Made by a program: the position numbers and the translations under genes. Below, in pieces: positions 1 to 5,682 of a stretch of DNA of 6,853 nucleotides. The number at the start of each line of letters is the position of its first letter. Positions within the stretch are counted from its first letter, which is position 1. The stretch comes from Gemmatimonadota bacterium (GTDB lineage Bacteria > Gemmatimonadota > Gemmatimonadetes > JACCXV01). The notes beneath the pieces were generated by a model, which ran no database searches, was not told where the DNA came from, and saw only the letters and a program-made list of their open reading frames with translations. The DNA is taken from assembly GCA_013696835.1 (NCBI GenBank), contig JACCXV010000326.1, positions 1-6,853 of the forward strand. The letters are read 5' to 3'.

Positions 1-21
1 CCACTGAGCGAGTGAGAGCCG

Positions 22-423
22 GTGGCGCGCCTGCGCATTCCCCGCATCGGGTTGGACGACGTGGTGCTCGAGGGCATATCCAAGGAAAAGCTGGCGGTTG
101 CCCCCGGACACTACCCCCGGATGCCTCTGCCTGGCGACGGCGGTCACGCCGTGCTTTCGGCGCACCGTGACTCTTTCTTCAAGAGGGTCGGGAGGCTCGC
201 GGGAGGAGACCGGATATCCGTGCTGCGCCCCGACGGCCGGGAGATCCTCTACGAGGTGGCCCGCAGCTACATCGTGCACAAGTCGAACCGCACGGTCATC
301 GTGCCGCGCGAGGAGGAGGTGCTGACGCTCGTCACCTGCTATCCCTTCGTGTACGCCGGCGCTGCTCCCTATCGCTACATAGTGGAGGCGCTCCCGGCCG
401 CACCGATCTCCCGCCCCGACTGA
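22..423 (+). CDS. Sortase catalytic domain, N-terminally truncated (class D/E-like)
   Basis: This is a sortase-family transpeptidase core. Sortases cleave a sorting signal on exported proteins through a thioester on cysteine and act on the outer face of the cytoplasmic membrane. The catalytic triad is visible: His48 in SAHRD, Cys106 in TLVTCYPF, and Arg118 in PYRYIVEA. The start of the beta-barrel (ARLRIPRIGLDD) lies right at the N-terminus. Family members are usually about 180-250 residues, with a membrane anchor before this point. Here only 133 residues are present, and an in-frame TGA at 13-15 closes the frame upstream of the GTG at 22. The anchor may be encoded upstream in another frame, because frame 3 is open to the window edge. 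That would make this a frameshifted pseudogene or a sequencing error. Alternatively the gene is a genuinely anchorless core. The domain call is solid; intactness is unresolved. Confidence 0.85.
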   Translation: MARLRIPRIGLDDVVLEGISKEKLAVAPGHYPRMPLPGDGGHAVLSAHRDSFFKRVGRLAGGDRISVLRPDGREILYEVARSYIVHKSNRTVIVPREEEVLTLVTCYPFVYAGAAPYRYIVEALPAAPISRPD

Positions 424-425
424 TT

Positions 426-441
426 GCCCGCACCTGCGGGC
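426..441. terminator. Hairpin between convergent genes, possible bidirectional terminator
   Basis: GCCCGC, loop ACCT, GCGGGC form a perfect 6-bp GC stem with a 4-base loop. It sits 2 bases after the sortase stop and 9 bases beyond the stop of the facing small gene. Only a short TT follows on the plus strand and AA precedes it (TT on the minus strand), so it lacks a proper U-tract. Its position between two converging genes supports a terminator role. That function is inferred. Confidence 0.5.
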
Positions 442-450
442 TTCCGCACC

Positions 451-654
451 TCAGCGTACTCTCTGGTTCAGGAAGTTCACGGCATGCCTGAGGCGCGCCA
501 TCTCCTCTCGCAGCCCCTGCACCGCCCGCTCCAGCTCGGCAACCCTTGCCTGCAGCATCTCCCTTCCCGCGGCGGGCTCGGCTGCCGCGGCGCTCGAGGG
601 GGGAGTGTCCGCAGGCACGTGTCCCCCGCAGCTGGGGCAGGAGCCGCCCTTCAA
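451..654 (-). CDS. Small zinc-ribbon and coiled-coil protein
   Basis: The product is 67 residues. The N-terminus carries a CPSCGGH motif (Cys6, Cys9, with His12 nearby), which resembles a single zinc knuckle. A Pro/Ala/Ser-rich linker covers about residues 14-30. Residues 32-67 form a heptad-like amphipathic helix rich in Leu, Glu and Arg, most likely a coiled coil that oligomerises. The start is a TTG that overlaps the TGA of the upstream kinase gene as TTGA, which suggests translational coupling. No ATG or GTG places the Cys pair inside the protein, so the TTG is favoured. I do not recognise a named family. A structural or adaptor role is possible but is only inference. A single CxxC could bind metal only with His12 or in a dimer. 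Confidence 0.65.
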   Translation of the reverse strand: MKGGSCPSCGGHVPADTPPSSAAAAEPAAGREMLQARVAELERAVQGLREEMARLRHAVNFLNQRVR

Positions 655-1262
655 GGCTGCACCCAGGCGGAGAACCAGTAGAGAACGGCTCCCGAAAGCG
701 GCGGGATCAGGAGATTGTCATCGAGCGGGAGTTCCGCATGCTCGACGAGGGTGGCTACGAGGGCGCCGCCCACGGCAGGCACCCAGCCCACGAGCGGGAT
801 TGCCGTCGCGAGGCAGACGACGAAGCACGCCAGACTGCCTTCCAGGCTCTTGCCGCCCGGTCCGAGCCGCATCCGGCCCCAGGCCGTCCCCACGAGGCCC
901 GCGGCCACGTCTCCGAGCACGAGGAACAGGGCCGCTGCCAGGGCGATCGCCTTGGGGAAGAGCGTTACCGCCGCCAGGATGCCGCCGACGAAGTACGTCG
1001 TCCCGTTGAGGCCTGTGAGGTCTCGCGGCAGAAGCAGGCGACGCAGAAAGCGCGTGAAGAACGCATTGGTAGCCGGGTGGCGCAGTCGCACGAGGTCGAC
1101 TGCGAGCAGAGTGCCCACGGCGACGGCGAGTACCGCAACGTACGGATCGCGGCCAAGCAAGCCGAGTGCGTAGGGCGCGAGCACCACCAGGCCGCCCAGA
1201 ACATGCCAGAACCGTCGGGAGGCGGTATGACGAGGGCTGACGGTCGGGATCGCCCCCGTCAA
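651..1262 (-). CDS. SEC59/DGK1/VTE5-family membrane kinase (polyprenol, phytol or diacylglycerol kinase-like)
   Basis: This is an integral membrane protein of 203 residues with five or more hydrophobic segments. It has the signature blocks of the dolichol kinase/phytol kinase/yeast Dgk1 family: RRFWHVLGG (16-24), TGLNGTTYFVGG (83-94), LGDVAAGLVGTAWGR (116-130), GGKSLEGSLACF (136-147) and DDNLLIP (181-187). Known members phosphorylate isoprenoid alcohols or diacylglycerol, often with CTP. The block with GD, GR and KSLEGS is the likely nucleotide and metal site. The start is TTG at 1262; no ATG or GTG in frame precedes the first motif. The gene lies 26 bases after the response regulator and overlaps the small zinc-ribbon gene. 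The substrate cannot be decided from sequence. A cytidylyltransferase-like reaction (CdsA-related fold) is the main alternative. Confidence 0.82.
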   Translation of the reverse strand: MTGAIPTVSPRHTASRRFWHVLGGLVVLAPYALGLLGRDPYVAVLAVAVGTLLAVDLVRLRHPATNAFFTRFLRRLLLPRDLTGLNGTTYFVGGILAAVTLFPKAIALAAALFLVLGDVAAGLVGTAWGRMRLGPGGKSLEGSLACFVVCLATAIPLVGWVPAVGGALVATLVEHAELPLDDNLLIPPLSGAVLYWFSAWVQP

Positions 1263-1288
1263 GGCCCCGGGCGGCTGCGTCTCACGTT

Positions 1289-1846
1289 TCAGCGGTTTGG
1301 GTCGCCGTGGGGGCGGTGCCGGTCCAGAAGCCGTTGCAGCGAGAGGAAATCGATCGGCTTGGTGAGATAGGCGTCGAATCCGGCGGCGAGCGCCCGGTCC
1401 CGATCCGCCCTGGACGCGTAGCCGGTGATCGCGACGAGCAGGACGCGATTTGCGCCTGCGTCCTGCTCCGACCCGCGCACCGCACGGGCGAAGGACAGCC
1501 CGTCCACGTGCGGCATCCCGATGTCGGAGATGACCACCTCGGGAACCGCATGACGCATCGCGTCCAGCGCTTCCGGGACGCTGCTGGCCAGCGTGACGCG
1601 AAAACCCCAGGAATCGAGGAGGACGCGCATGGCCTCGAGCGTGTCGGCGTTGTCTTCCACGAGCAGAGCGTTGCGCCGCCCCGGAGTCCTCTCGCGGCGC
1701 GAGCTGGCTTCACCTGGGAAGGCGCCGCCGTTCCGGCTGGCATCCGTGCCCGGGAGCCCGCCTTGCGGCGATGGTGAAACCGCGGCTGGACCCGCCCCCA
1801 CGAACGCGGACGAGAGGCGGCTCAGCAGGCGGGAGATCCGAGACAT
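1289..1846 (-). CDS. Single-domain response regulator (REC) with disordered N-terminal extension
   Basis: The product is 185 residues. A CheY-like receiver domain spans about residues 58-180 with every key residue present: the acidic pair Glu64-Asp65 in LLVEDN, phospho-acceptor Asp108 in VVISDIGMP, Thr141 in AITGY and Lys163 in YLTKPID. No output domain follows, so it should act by protein-protein contact, as in CheY-type or hybrid-kinase relay regulators. Residues 1-57 are rich in Ser, Gly, Pro and Arg and look unstructured. They could be a linker left from a hybrid kinase, or the true start could be further in. The ATG has no good Shine-Dalgarno, but a TTGACA box lies upstream. No histidine kinase gene is in the window, so the partner is encoded elsewhere. 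Confidence 0.9.
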   Translation of the reverse strand: MSRISRLLSRLSSAFVGAGPAAVSPSPQGGLPGTDASRNGGAFPGEASSRRERTPGRRNALLVEDNADTLEAMRVLLDSWGFRVTLASSVPEALDAMRHAVPEVVISDIGMPHVDGLSFARAVRGSEQDAGANRVLLVAITGYASRADRDRALAAGFDAYLTKPIDFLSLQRLLDRHRPHGDPNR

Positions 1847-1851
1847 GCGGG

Positions 1852-1880
1852 ACGAAACGCCGCGCCGGGGGCCGTGTCAA
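1852..1880 (-). promoter_or_regulatory. Possible sigma-70 promoter for the response regulator
   Basis: On the minus strand a perfect -35 box TTGACA (1880-1875) is followed, after exactly 17 bases, by TTTCGT (1857-1852), which matches only three of six -10 consensus positions. A transcript from it would start at about 1846-1845, right at the ATG. This would give a leaderless message and agrees with the lack of a Shine-Dalgarno site there. The -10 is poor, so this stays tentative. The 106-base gap (1847-1952) shows nothing else. Confidence 0.3.
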
Positions 1881-1952
1881 GGCGCGCCGATGGGCGGGAA
1901 ACTCCGGTCGCCTGGACGGGGCGGAGGCGTGATCGTGCCATGGCAGGCAGCC

Positions 1953-2375
1953 TCATGGCAAGAGCCCTAGTCCCAGCGTCGCAGCGATGAGGCTCACGAA
2001 GAGCGCGAGTCCCATGCAGTACGCGTGCAGAGCGCGGTCCGTGCGCCTCGCGCGGCCTCTCCACAAGCCCCAACCCAAGGCCGCCCCCGCTCCGACCAGC
2101 AGCATCGCCAAGGTCGCGAAGAATGCATGGGGGCTACGAAAAACCGGTTCTCCGCGAACCCCTCCCAGGATCGTCGGGCCCGCGACGTATCCCAGCGCCA
2201 GCGCACCCGCGAAGGCGAGCCCCGTCAGCGCGTGCGGGTCGACGAGCGGCAGCCTTCGATCGTGCAGCTTGCGCAGCCGCAGGGTCCGCATCCTGAGGCC
2301 TTGTCGCAGCGCCCACAGAGCCAGCACGAGCGCTGCGATCTGCCAGGCCGGATGAACGTACGGCAGGAGCGCCAC
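1953..2375 (-). CDS. Four-helix membrane protein, cytochrome b561/DUF4079-like
   Basis: The product is 140 residues with four hydrophobic segments, at about 10-25, 48-70, 85-105 and 117-138. Each begins near a histidine: His8 (VHPAW), His48 (DPHALTG), His83 (SPHAFFA) and His117 (LHAYCMG). Very basic loops at 26-42 and 106-114 should face the cytoplasm, which puts both termini outside. The geometry pairs His8 with His83 on the outer side and His48 with His117 on the inner side, as in b-type di-heme cytochromes. This matches DUF4079/b561-like proteins in outline, but heme binding is inferred. GTG at 2375 is chosen because GGGGAAAGG lies just before it and the membrane region begins at once. The longer open frame upstream is Arg/Pro-rich and overlaps the divergent gene, so it was discarded. 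Confidence 0.78.
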   Translation of the reverse strand: MALLPYVHPAWQIAALVLALWALRQGLRMRTLRLRKLHDRRLPLVDPHALTGLAFAGALALGYVAGPTILGGVRGEPVFRSPHAFFATLAMLLVGAGAALGWGLWRGRARRTDRALHAYCMGLALFVSLIAATLGLGLLP

Positions 2376-2414
2376 GGCCTTTCCCCGTTCTCGAGGGCGG
2401 AGTAGGTTGGGACG
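2376..2414. promoter_or_regulatory. 39-bp divergent intergenic region
   Basis: This short gap separates the start of the minus-strand membrane protein from the start of the AOR operon. It must hold the ribosome-binding sites of both, with GGGGAAAGG on the minus strand for the former and a weak TTGGGA on the plus strand for the latter. No convincing -35/-10 pair or operator palindrome is visible. Promoters may therefore lie within the neighbouring coding sequences. Confidence 0.35.
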
Positions 2415-2768
2415 ATGCCTTTCACGGTCACCGAGATCCACCTGGTGGACGAGCGCGGCCGCAGGCGCGTCGCGGAGATCTACCCACCCGAGGACCGCGT
2501 CACCCCGGTCTGCGTTCACTCGACGGACGCCGGGTTCTCGCGGCGGCTGCTGGAGATGGACATTCTCCTTCGACCGCCCGCACCCTTTCAGGACGCCCCC
2601 CGGAGTCACCGGCCGGAGGAGAGCGCGGTCCATCGCGCGCAACCCCAGCCAAACTACTTCACCACCGTGAGCCTCGAAGAGACGCTGACGAAGCTGCTGG
2701 AGGGACTGCCGGGCGAAGGGCTGCCGCGCTACGAAACGCGGCAGCGCGTCCAGCGCACGAAATACTAA
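2415..2768 (+). CDS. Hypothetical protein, first gene of the AOR operon
   Basis: The product is 117 residues and I do not recognise the family. Third codon positions are strongly G/C, as in the neighbouring genes, and the frame is complete from ATG to TAA, so it is probably real. The protein is soluble, with no signal peptide or membrane segment. It contains one Cys (residue 33), so it cannot itself be a ferredoxin-like subunit. The N-terminal half (MPFTVTEIHLVDERGRR) looks like beta strands, the middle (about 52-80) is Pro/His/Arg-rich, and a helix (about 86-98, SLEETLTKLLEGL) precedes a basic tail. Its stop codon overlaps the Shine-Dalgarno of the MobA-MoaD gene, so it is co-transcribed with the cofactor gene and the AOR. 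A role linked to AOR maturation or regulation is inference from position only. Confidence 0.72.
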   Translation: MPFTVTEIHLVDERGRRRVAEIYPPEDRVTPVCVHSTDAGFSRRLLEMDILLRPPAPFQDAPRSHRPEESAVHRAQPQPNYFTTVSLEETLTKLLEGLPGEGLPRYETRQRVQRTKY

Positions 2769-2772
2769 AGGA
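2767..2772 (+). promoter_or_regulatory. Shine-Dalgarno that selects the mobA-moaD start
   Basis: AAAGGA overlaps the TAA of the preceding gene. It is one base from the GTG at 2774, which is too close, but seven bases from the in-frame GTG at 2780. The second GTG is therefore preferred as the start, removing two residues from the longest frame. Confidence 0.6.
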
Positions 2773-2779
2773 CGTGCCG

Positions 2780-3688
2780 GTGCAGTCGCCAGCCGCCTCG
2801 CCCGGATGGACCGCAGCGCGCGCGCCCACGCGCGCGTGTGGGGGAGCCGTGCTGGCCGGAGGACTCTCCTCACGCATGCAGCGCCCGAAGGCCTGGCTTC
2901 CGTTCGGGGGCCAGCCTCTCCTCGTGCGCGTGGTGGAGGCATTGCGGCGGGCGTTCGAGCACGTCGTCGTGGTTGGGGCCGAAGGGCAGGATCTCCCCTT
3001 CACGGGCGCGACGGTTCTGCGCGACGGCCTGGCCGCACGCGGCCCCCTGGCGGGCATTCAGGCGGCCCTGATCGGCGCCGGCACACCGGCTGTCTTCGCG
3101 GTCTCCTGCGACGCCCCGTTCCTGCAGCCGGCCCTCGCACGTCACATGGCACATCTGGCGGAGGGCCACGACGCCGCCGTGCCGCGCTGGCAGGATCGCC
3201 TCCATCCCCTGCTCGCCGTCTACTCCACGCGGCTTTTGCCCGCCGTCTCGCGGCTCCTGAAAGAGGATCGCCTGCGCCCCGTGTTCCTCCTGGACGAGGG
3301 CGACGTGCGGATCGTCGAGGAGGACGAGATCCTCGCTGCCGACCCGCACGGCTTGAGCTTCTGCAACATGAACAGCCCGGATGAGTACGCCGCGGCGGTG
3401 GAAGCCATCCCGGTCCGAGTCACCTTCGAGCTCTTCGGGCCACCGCGGCTGCTCGCCGGCGGAAGTGAGGTGGCGGTGGACGTCCCGCGACCCGCGCTCC
3501 TCGGAAGCGCGCTGGCAGCGCTCGCGCGTGAGGCTCCCGCGCTGGTGGGTTCCGTGCTCGATGTGCACGGGATCCCTTCCCCGGCGTACCTGGTCAGCGT
3601 GAACGGCCGCGAGTTCACCGTTGACCGTGGCCGCACATTGGCGGACGGCGACCGTCTGCTGCTCCTGTCGGCCTCAGCCGGCGGGTAG
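2780..3688 (+). CDS. mobA: MobA-MoaD fusion: molybdopterin nucleotidyltransferase with sulfur-carrier domain
   Basis: The product is 302 residues with two domains. Residues about 21-208 are a MobA-type nucleotidyltransferase: LAGGLSSRM (26-33) with Lys37, CDAPFL (110-115, catalytic metal Asp), HPLLAVY (142-148) and the CNMNSPDEY block (195-203) that corresponds to the family's N-x-N-T-P. MobA joins GMP to molybdopterin. Residues about 212-302 are a MoaD/ThiS ubiquitin-like domain (VTFELFGPPRLLAGG at its start) ending exactly in Gly-Gly. That C-terminus is adenylated by MoeB and carries the sulfur for the molybdopterin dithiolene, and being terminal it stays usable in the fusion. The usual G-x-D-K after the first glycine loop reads QRPK here. 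The gene lies 4 bases before the AOR gene. Both domains serve pterin cofactor assembly, which fits supply of the neighbouring enzyme. The domain calls are firm; the nucleotide attached is not proven. Confidence 0.9.
   Translation: MQSPAASPGWTAARAPTRACGGAVLAGGLSSRMQRPKAWLPFGGQPLLVRVVEALRRAFEHVVVVGAEGQDLPFTGATVLRDGLAARGPLAGIQAALIGAGTPAVFAVSCDAPFLQPALARHMAHLAEGHDAAVPRWQDRLHPLLAVYSTRLLPAVSRLLKEDRLRPVFLLDEGDVRIVEEDEILAADPHGLSFCNMNSPDEYAAAVEAIPVRVTFELFGPPRLLAGGSEVAVDVPRPALLGSALAALAREAPALVGSVLDVHGIPSPAYLVSVNGREFTVDRGRTLADGDRLLLLSASAGG
2817..2836 (+). repeat. Perfect alternating CG inverted repeat inside the 5' end of mobA-moaD
   Basis: Eight bases of CG alternation, a CCCA loop, and eight more bases of CG alternation form a perfect 8-bp stem 37-56 bases after the chosen GTG. 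In mRNA this would be a very stable hairpin near the start. In DNA, alternating CG can adopt Z-form. It encodes an Ala/Arg-rich stretch before the first strand of MobA, so it may simply reflect codon composition. Confidence 0.55.
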
Positions 3689-3692
3689 GGCG

Positions 3693-5627
3693 ATGATTGC
3701 GGGGAATGAAGAGGGCCGAGCCGCCCTGGCGAGCCTCTTCGAGGATCGACTGACGCGCGCGGGCGGACCCCTTGGCTGGCGATCCGCTCCCGCCGGCGAG
3801 GTCCCCGGAGGGTACTGGGGGCGGCTGCTGCACGTGGACCTCGCGCGGCGCAGATGGGAGTTCCTGCCGCTCGAGGAGCAGCTCCTGAGAAGGACGATCG
3901 GCGGGGGGAGTTTGGGGGCGGCCCTCCTCCACCGCTGGTGTCCTGCCGGCGCGGATCCGCTCGGGCCCGAGAACCCCCTGCTGCTCGTGACGAGCCCCCT
4001 CCTTGGCACGCCGCTCACCACGACGGCGAAATACACGGTCGTGACGAAGTCCCCCCTGACCGGGTTCATCACGGACTCGCTCTCCTCGAGCTTCTTCGCC
4101 CTGGCGCTCAAGGGCTGCGGCGCCGACGCCGTGGTGCTCACTGGGCGCGCCTCGCAGCCGACGTGGCTCGAGCTGGACGGCAGCGGCGTCCGATTCCACG
4201 ACGCGCGCGCTCTCTGGGGGCGCCCAGCGGGGGAGGCGGCCCGAACCCTGCGCGACCGCCTGGGCCGGCGCGTGCGGGTGGCCGCGATCGGTCCCGCGGG
4301 GGAGCGGCTAGTCCGCTTCGCGACGATCTCGAACGACCGTCGTCACGCGGGCCGCGGCGGCGTCGGCGCGGTCATGGGATCCAAGAACCTGAAGGCCGTC
4401 GCAGTCCATTCCGGCCCCGTGCCGGGGGCGGCCGACCCCCAGGCCCTGCTCGAGATCGCGGCACGCGTGCGCGAGCGCAGTCTCGGCCCCGCGACGCTGA
4501 AGTACCGCAGCCTGGGCACGACGGCCAACGTGGCCCTCTTCAACCGGCTGGCGGCGCTCCCATCGTACAACTTCAGGCGCTCGACGTTCGACGGCGCGGA
4601 GCGGCTGACAGGCGAGACGCTCGCGGCCGAGCGGCGGGTGAAGCGGCTCTCGTGCGCCGGCTGCACGGTGGGTTGCGAGCACGTGTTCAAATCCGCGAAG
4701 ACCGGCGGCGCCGGGCGCCTGGAGTACGAGACGCTCTTCGCGCTCGGTCCTCTGCTGGGCGTATCCGATCCCGATGCGGTGCTGCAGTCAGCCCAGCTGT
4801 GCGACCTGCTTGGACTCGACACGATCAGCGCGGGCGGAACGATCGCCTGGGCCCTGGAAGCCGAGGAAAAGGGGCTCTTCGCGCGCGCCGGGTTCGCACC
4901 GTTGCAGGCTCGCTTCGGTGACGGCGAGGGCGTCGCGCGCCTCCTCACGTCGATCGCGGAACGCCGGGGCGTCGGCGACCTCCTGGCCGAAGGCTCCCTG
5001 CGCGCCGCGCGCACCGTGGGCGGCGGCTCCGAGCACTACGCCATGCAGGTGAAGGGCATGGAGCTGCCGGGCTACGAGCCGCGCAGCCTCCAGACCATGG
5101 CCGTGGGCCTGGCCGTGGGCTCCCGGGGAGCCTGCCACAACCGCTCGGGGGCGTACGAGGCCGACTTCTCGCCCGGAGTGGACCGGCTGCGCGCGGACGA
5201 GACCCGAGGCCGGCTGGCGGCTGAGAGCGAGGATCGCTCGTCGCTGATGGACTCGCTGGTGCTCTGCAAGTTCCTGCGCCACTGCTTCGAGGACGTGTAC
5301 GAGCAGGGCGCGGAGATGATGCGTGCCGTCACGGGCTGGGACGTGACGCCGGCGGAGCTTCGGACGACCGCCGAACGCGCGACCAGCCTGAAGAAGGCTT
5401 TCAACTTGCGCGAGGGGTGGACGCCCGCGGACGACACCCTGCCGGAGCGCATCCTCACGGAGTCGCTTCCCAGCGGCGTGGCCGCCGGTGTCTCCCTTAC
5501 GCGGGAGGATCTGCGGATGATGATCGACGCCTACTACGAGGCGCGCGGATGGGCGAAGGACGGGACGATCACGCCTGCCACGCGGCAGCGTCTCGACCTG
5601 GCAGGCGTCCTGGGCGAAAGCTCCTAG
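3693..5627 (+). CDS. aor: Aldehyde:ferredoxin oxidoreductase family tungsten enzyme
   Basis: The product is 644 residues; AORs are about 600-620. The family oxidises aldehydes to acids (or, run backwards, reduces acids) with a tungsten bis-pterin and a [4Fe-4S] cluster, passing electrons to ferredoxin in the cytoplasm. The N-terminal domain starts at GYWGRLLHVDL (40-50). GGVGAVMGSKNLKAV (222-236) is the typical pterin-domain block. The cluster ligands are Cys321, Cys324 and Cys328 (CAGCTVGC) and Cys525 (SLVLCKFL). EYETLFALGP (344-353), DLLGLDTIS (371-379) and SRGACHNR (477-484) line the cofactor site. Start choice: ATG at 3693, 4 bases after the MobA-MoaD stop; a longer frame from a TTG at 3621 would overlap that gene. 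The first 39 residues are an unusual extension. No electron-transfer subunit (AorA- or AorC-like) is adjacent. Substrate is unknown; FOR, WOR or BamB-like activity is possible. Confidence 0.93.
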   Translation: MIAGNEEGRAALASLFEDRLTRAGGPLGWRSAPAGEVPGGYWGRLLHVDLARRRWEFLPLEEQLLRRTIGGGSLGAALLHRWCPAGADPLGPENPLLLVTSPLLGTPLTTTAKYTVVTKSPLTGFITDSLSSSFFALALKGCGADAVVLTGRASQPTWLELDGSGVRFHDARALWGRPAGEAARTLRDRLGRRVRVAAIGPAGERLVRFATISNDRRHAGRGGVGAVMGSKNLKAVAVHSGPVPGAADPQALLEIAARVRERSLGPATLKYRSLGTTANVALFNRLAALPSYNFRRSTFDGAERLTGETLAAERRVKRLSCAGCTVGCEHVFKSAKTGGAGRLEYETLFALGPLLGVSDPDAVLQSAQLCDLLGLDTISAGGTIAWALEAEEKGLFARAGFAPLQARFGDGEGVARLLTSIAERRGVGDLLAEGSLRAARTVGGGSEHYAMQVKGMELPGYEPRSLQTMAVGLAVGSRGACHNRSGAYEADFSPGVDRLRADETRGRLAAESEDRSSLMDSLVLCKFLRHCFEDVYEQGAEMMRAVTGWDVTPAELRTTAERATSLKKAFNLREGWTPADDTLPERILTESLPSGVAAGVSLTREDLRMMIDAYYEARGWAKDGTITPATRQRLDLAGVLGESS

Positions 5628-5682
5628 GAAGCTTCGATTCGCTCGGCGCTCTCGAGCTCTCCGCGCGGGGTTCGGAGGTCCC
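5628..5682. other. 55-bp convergent gap between aor and the lyase gene
   Basis: Both flanking genes end here. Only a weak 5-bp stem (CTCCG/CGGAG, 5659-5677, 9-base loop) is visible, with no T-tract on either side. No clear terminator or small gene can be called. Confidence 0.5.

Noticed and set aside
546..1370. Long plus-strand frame of 274 residues opposite the lipid kinase
   Set aside because: Its composition is dominated by Arg, Glu, Gln, His and Pro, typical of antisense to a membrane protein gene in high-GC DNA. The minus strand carries clear family motifs.
2376..2942. Long minus-strand frame extending the membrane protein to 329 residues
   Set aside because: The added part is Arg/Pro/Ala-rich, has no domain character and overlaps two well-supported plus-strand genes. 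The GTG at 2375, with its ribosome-binding site, explains the gene.
2870..3568. Minus-strand frame of 232 residues opposite mobA-moaD
   Set aside because: It has no recognisable domain. The plus strand encodes two clear domains in the same stretch.
3621..3692. Longer AOR start at the TTG at 3621
   Set aside because: It would overlap the MoaD domain by 68 bases in another frame. The ATG at 3693, directly after the MobA-MoaD stop, is the natural start.
3854..4921. Long plus-strand frame of 355 residues inside aor
   Set aside because: It is Arg/Gly/Pro-rich low-complexity sequence with no motifs, a +1-frame shadow of the AOR gene.
5659..5677. Weak hairpin between aor and the lyase gene as a terminator
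   Set aside because: Only five base pairs with a nine-base loop and no T-tract on either strand.
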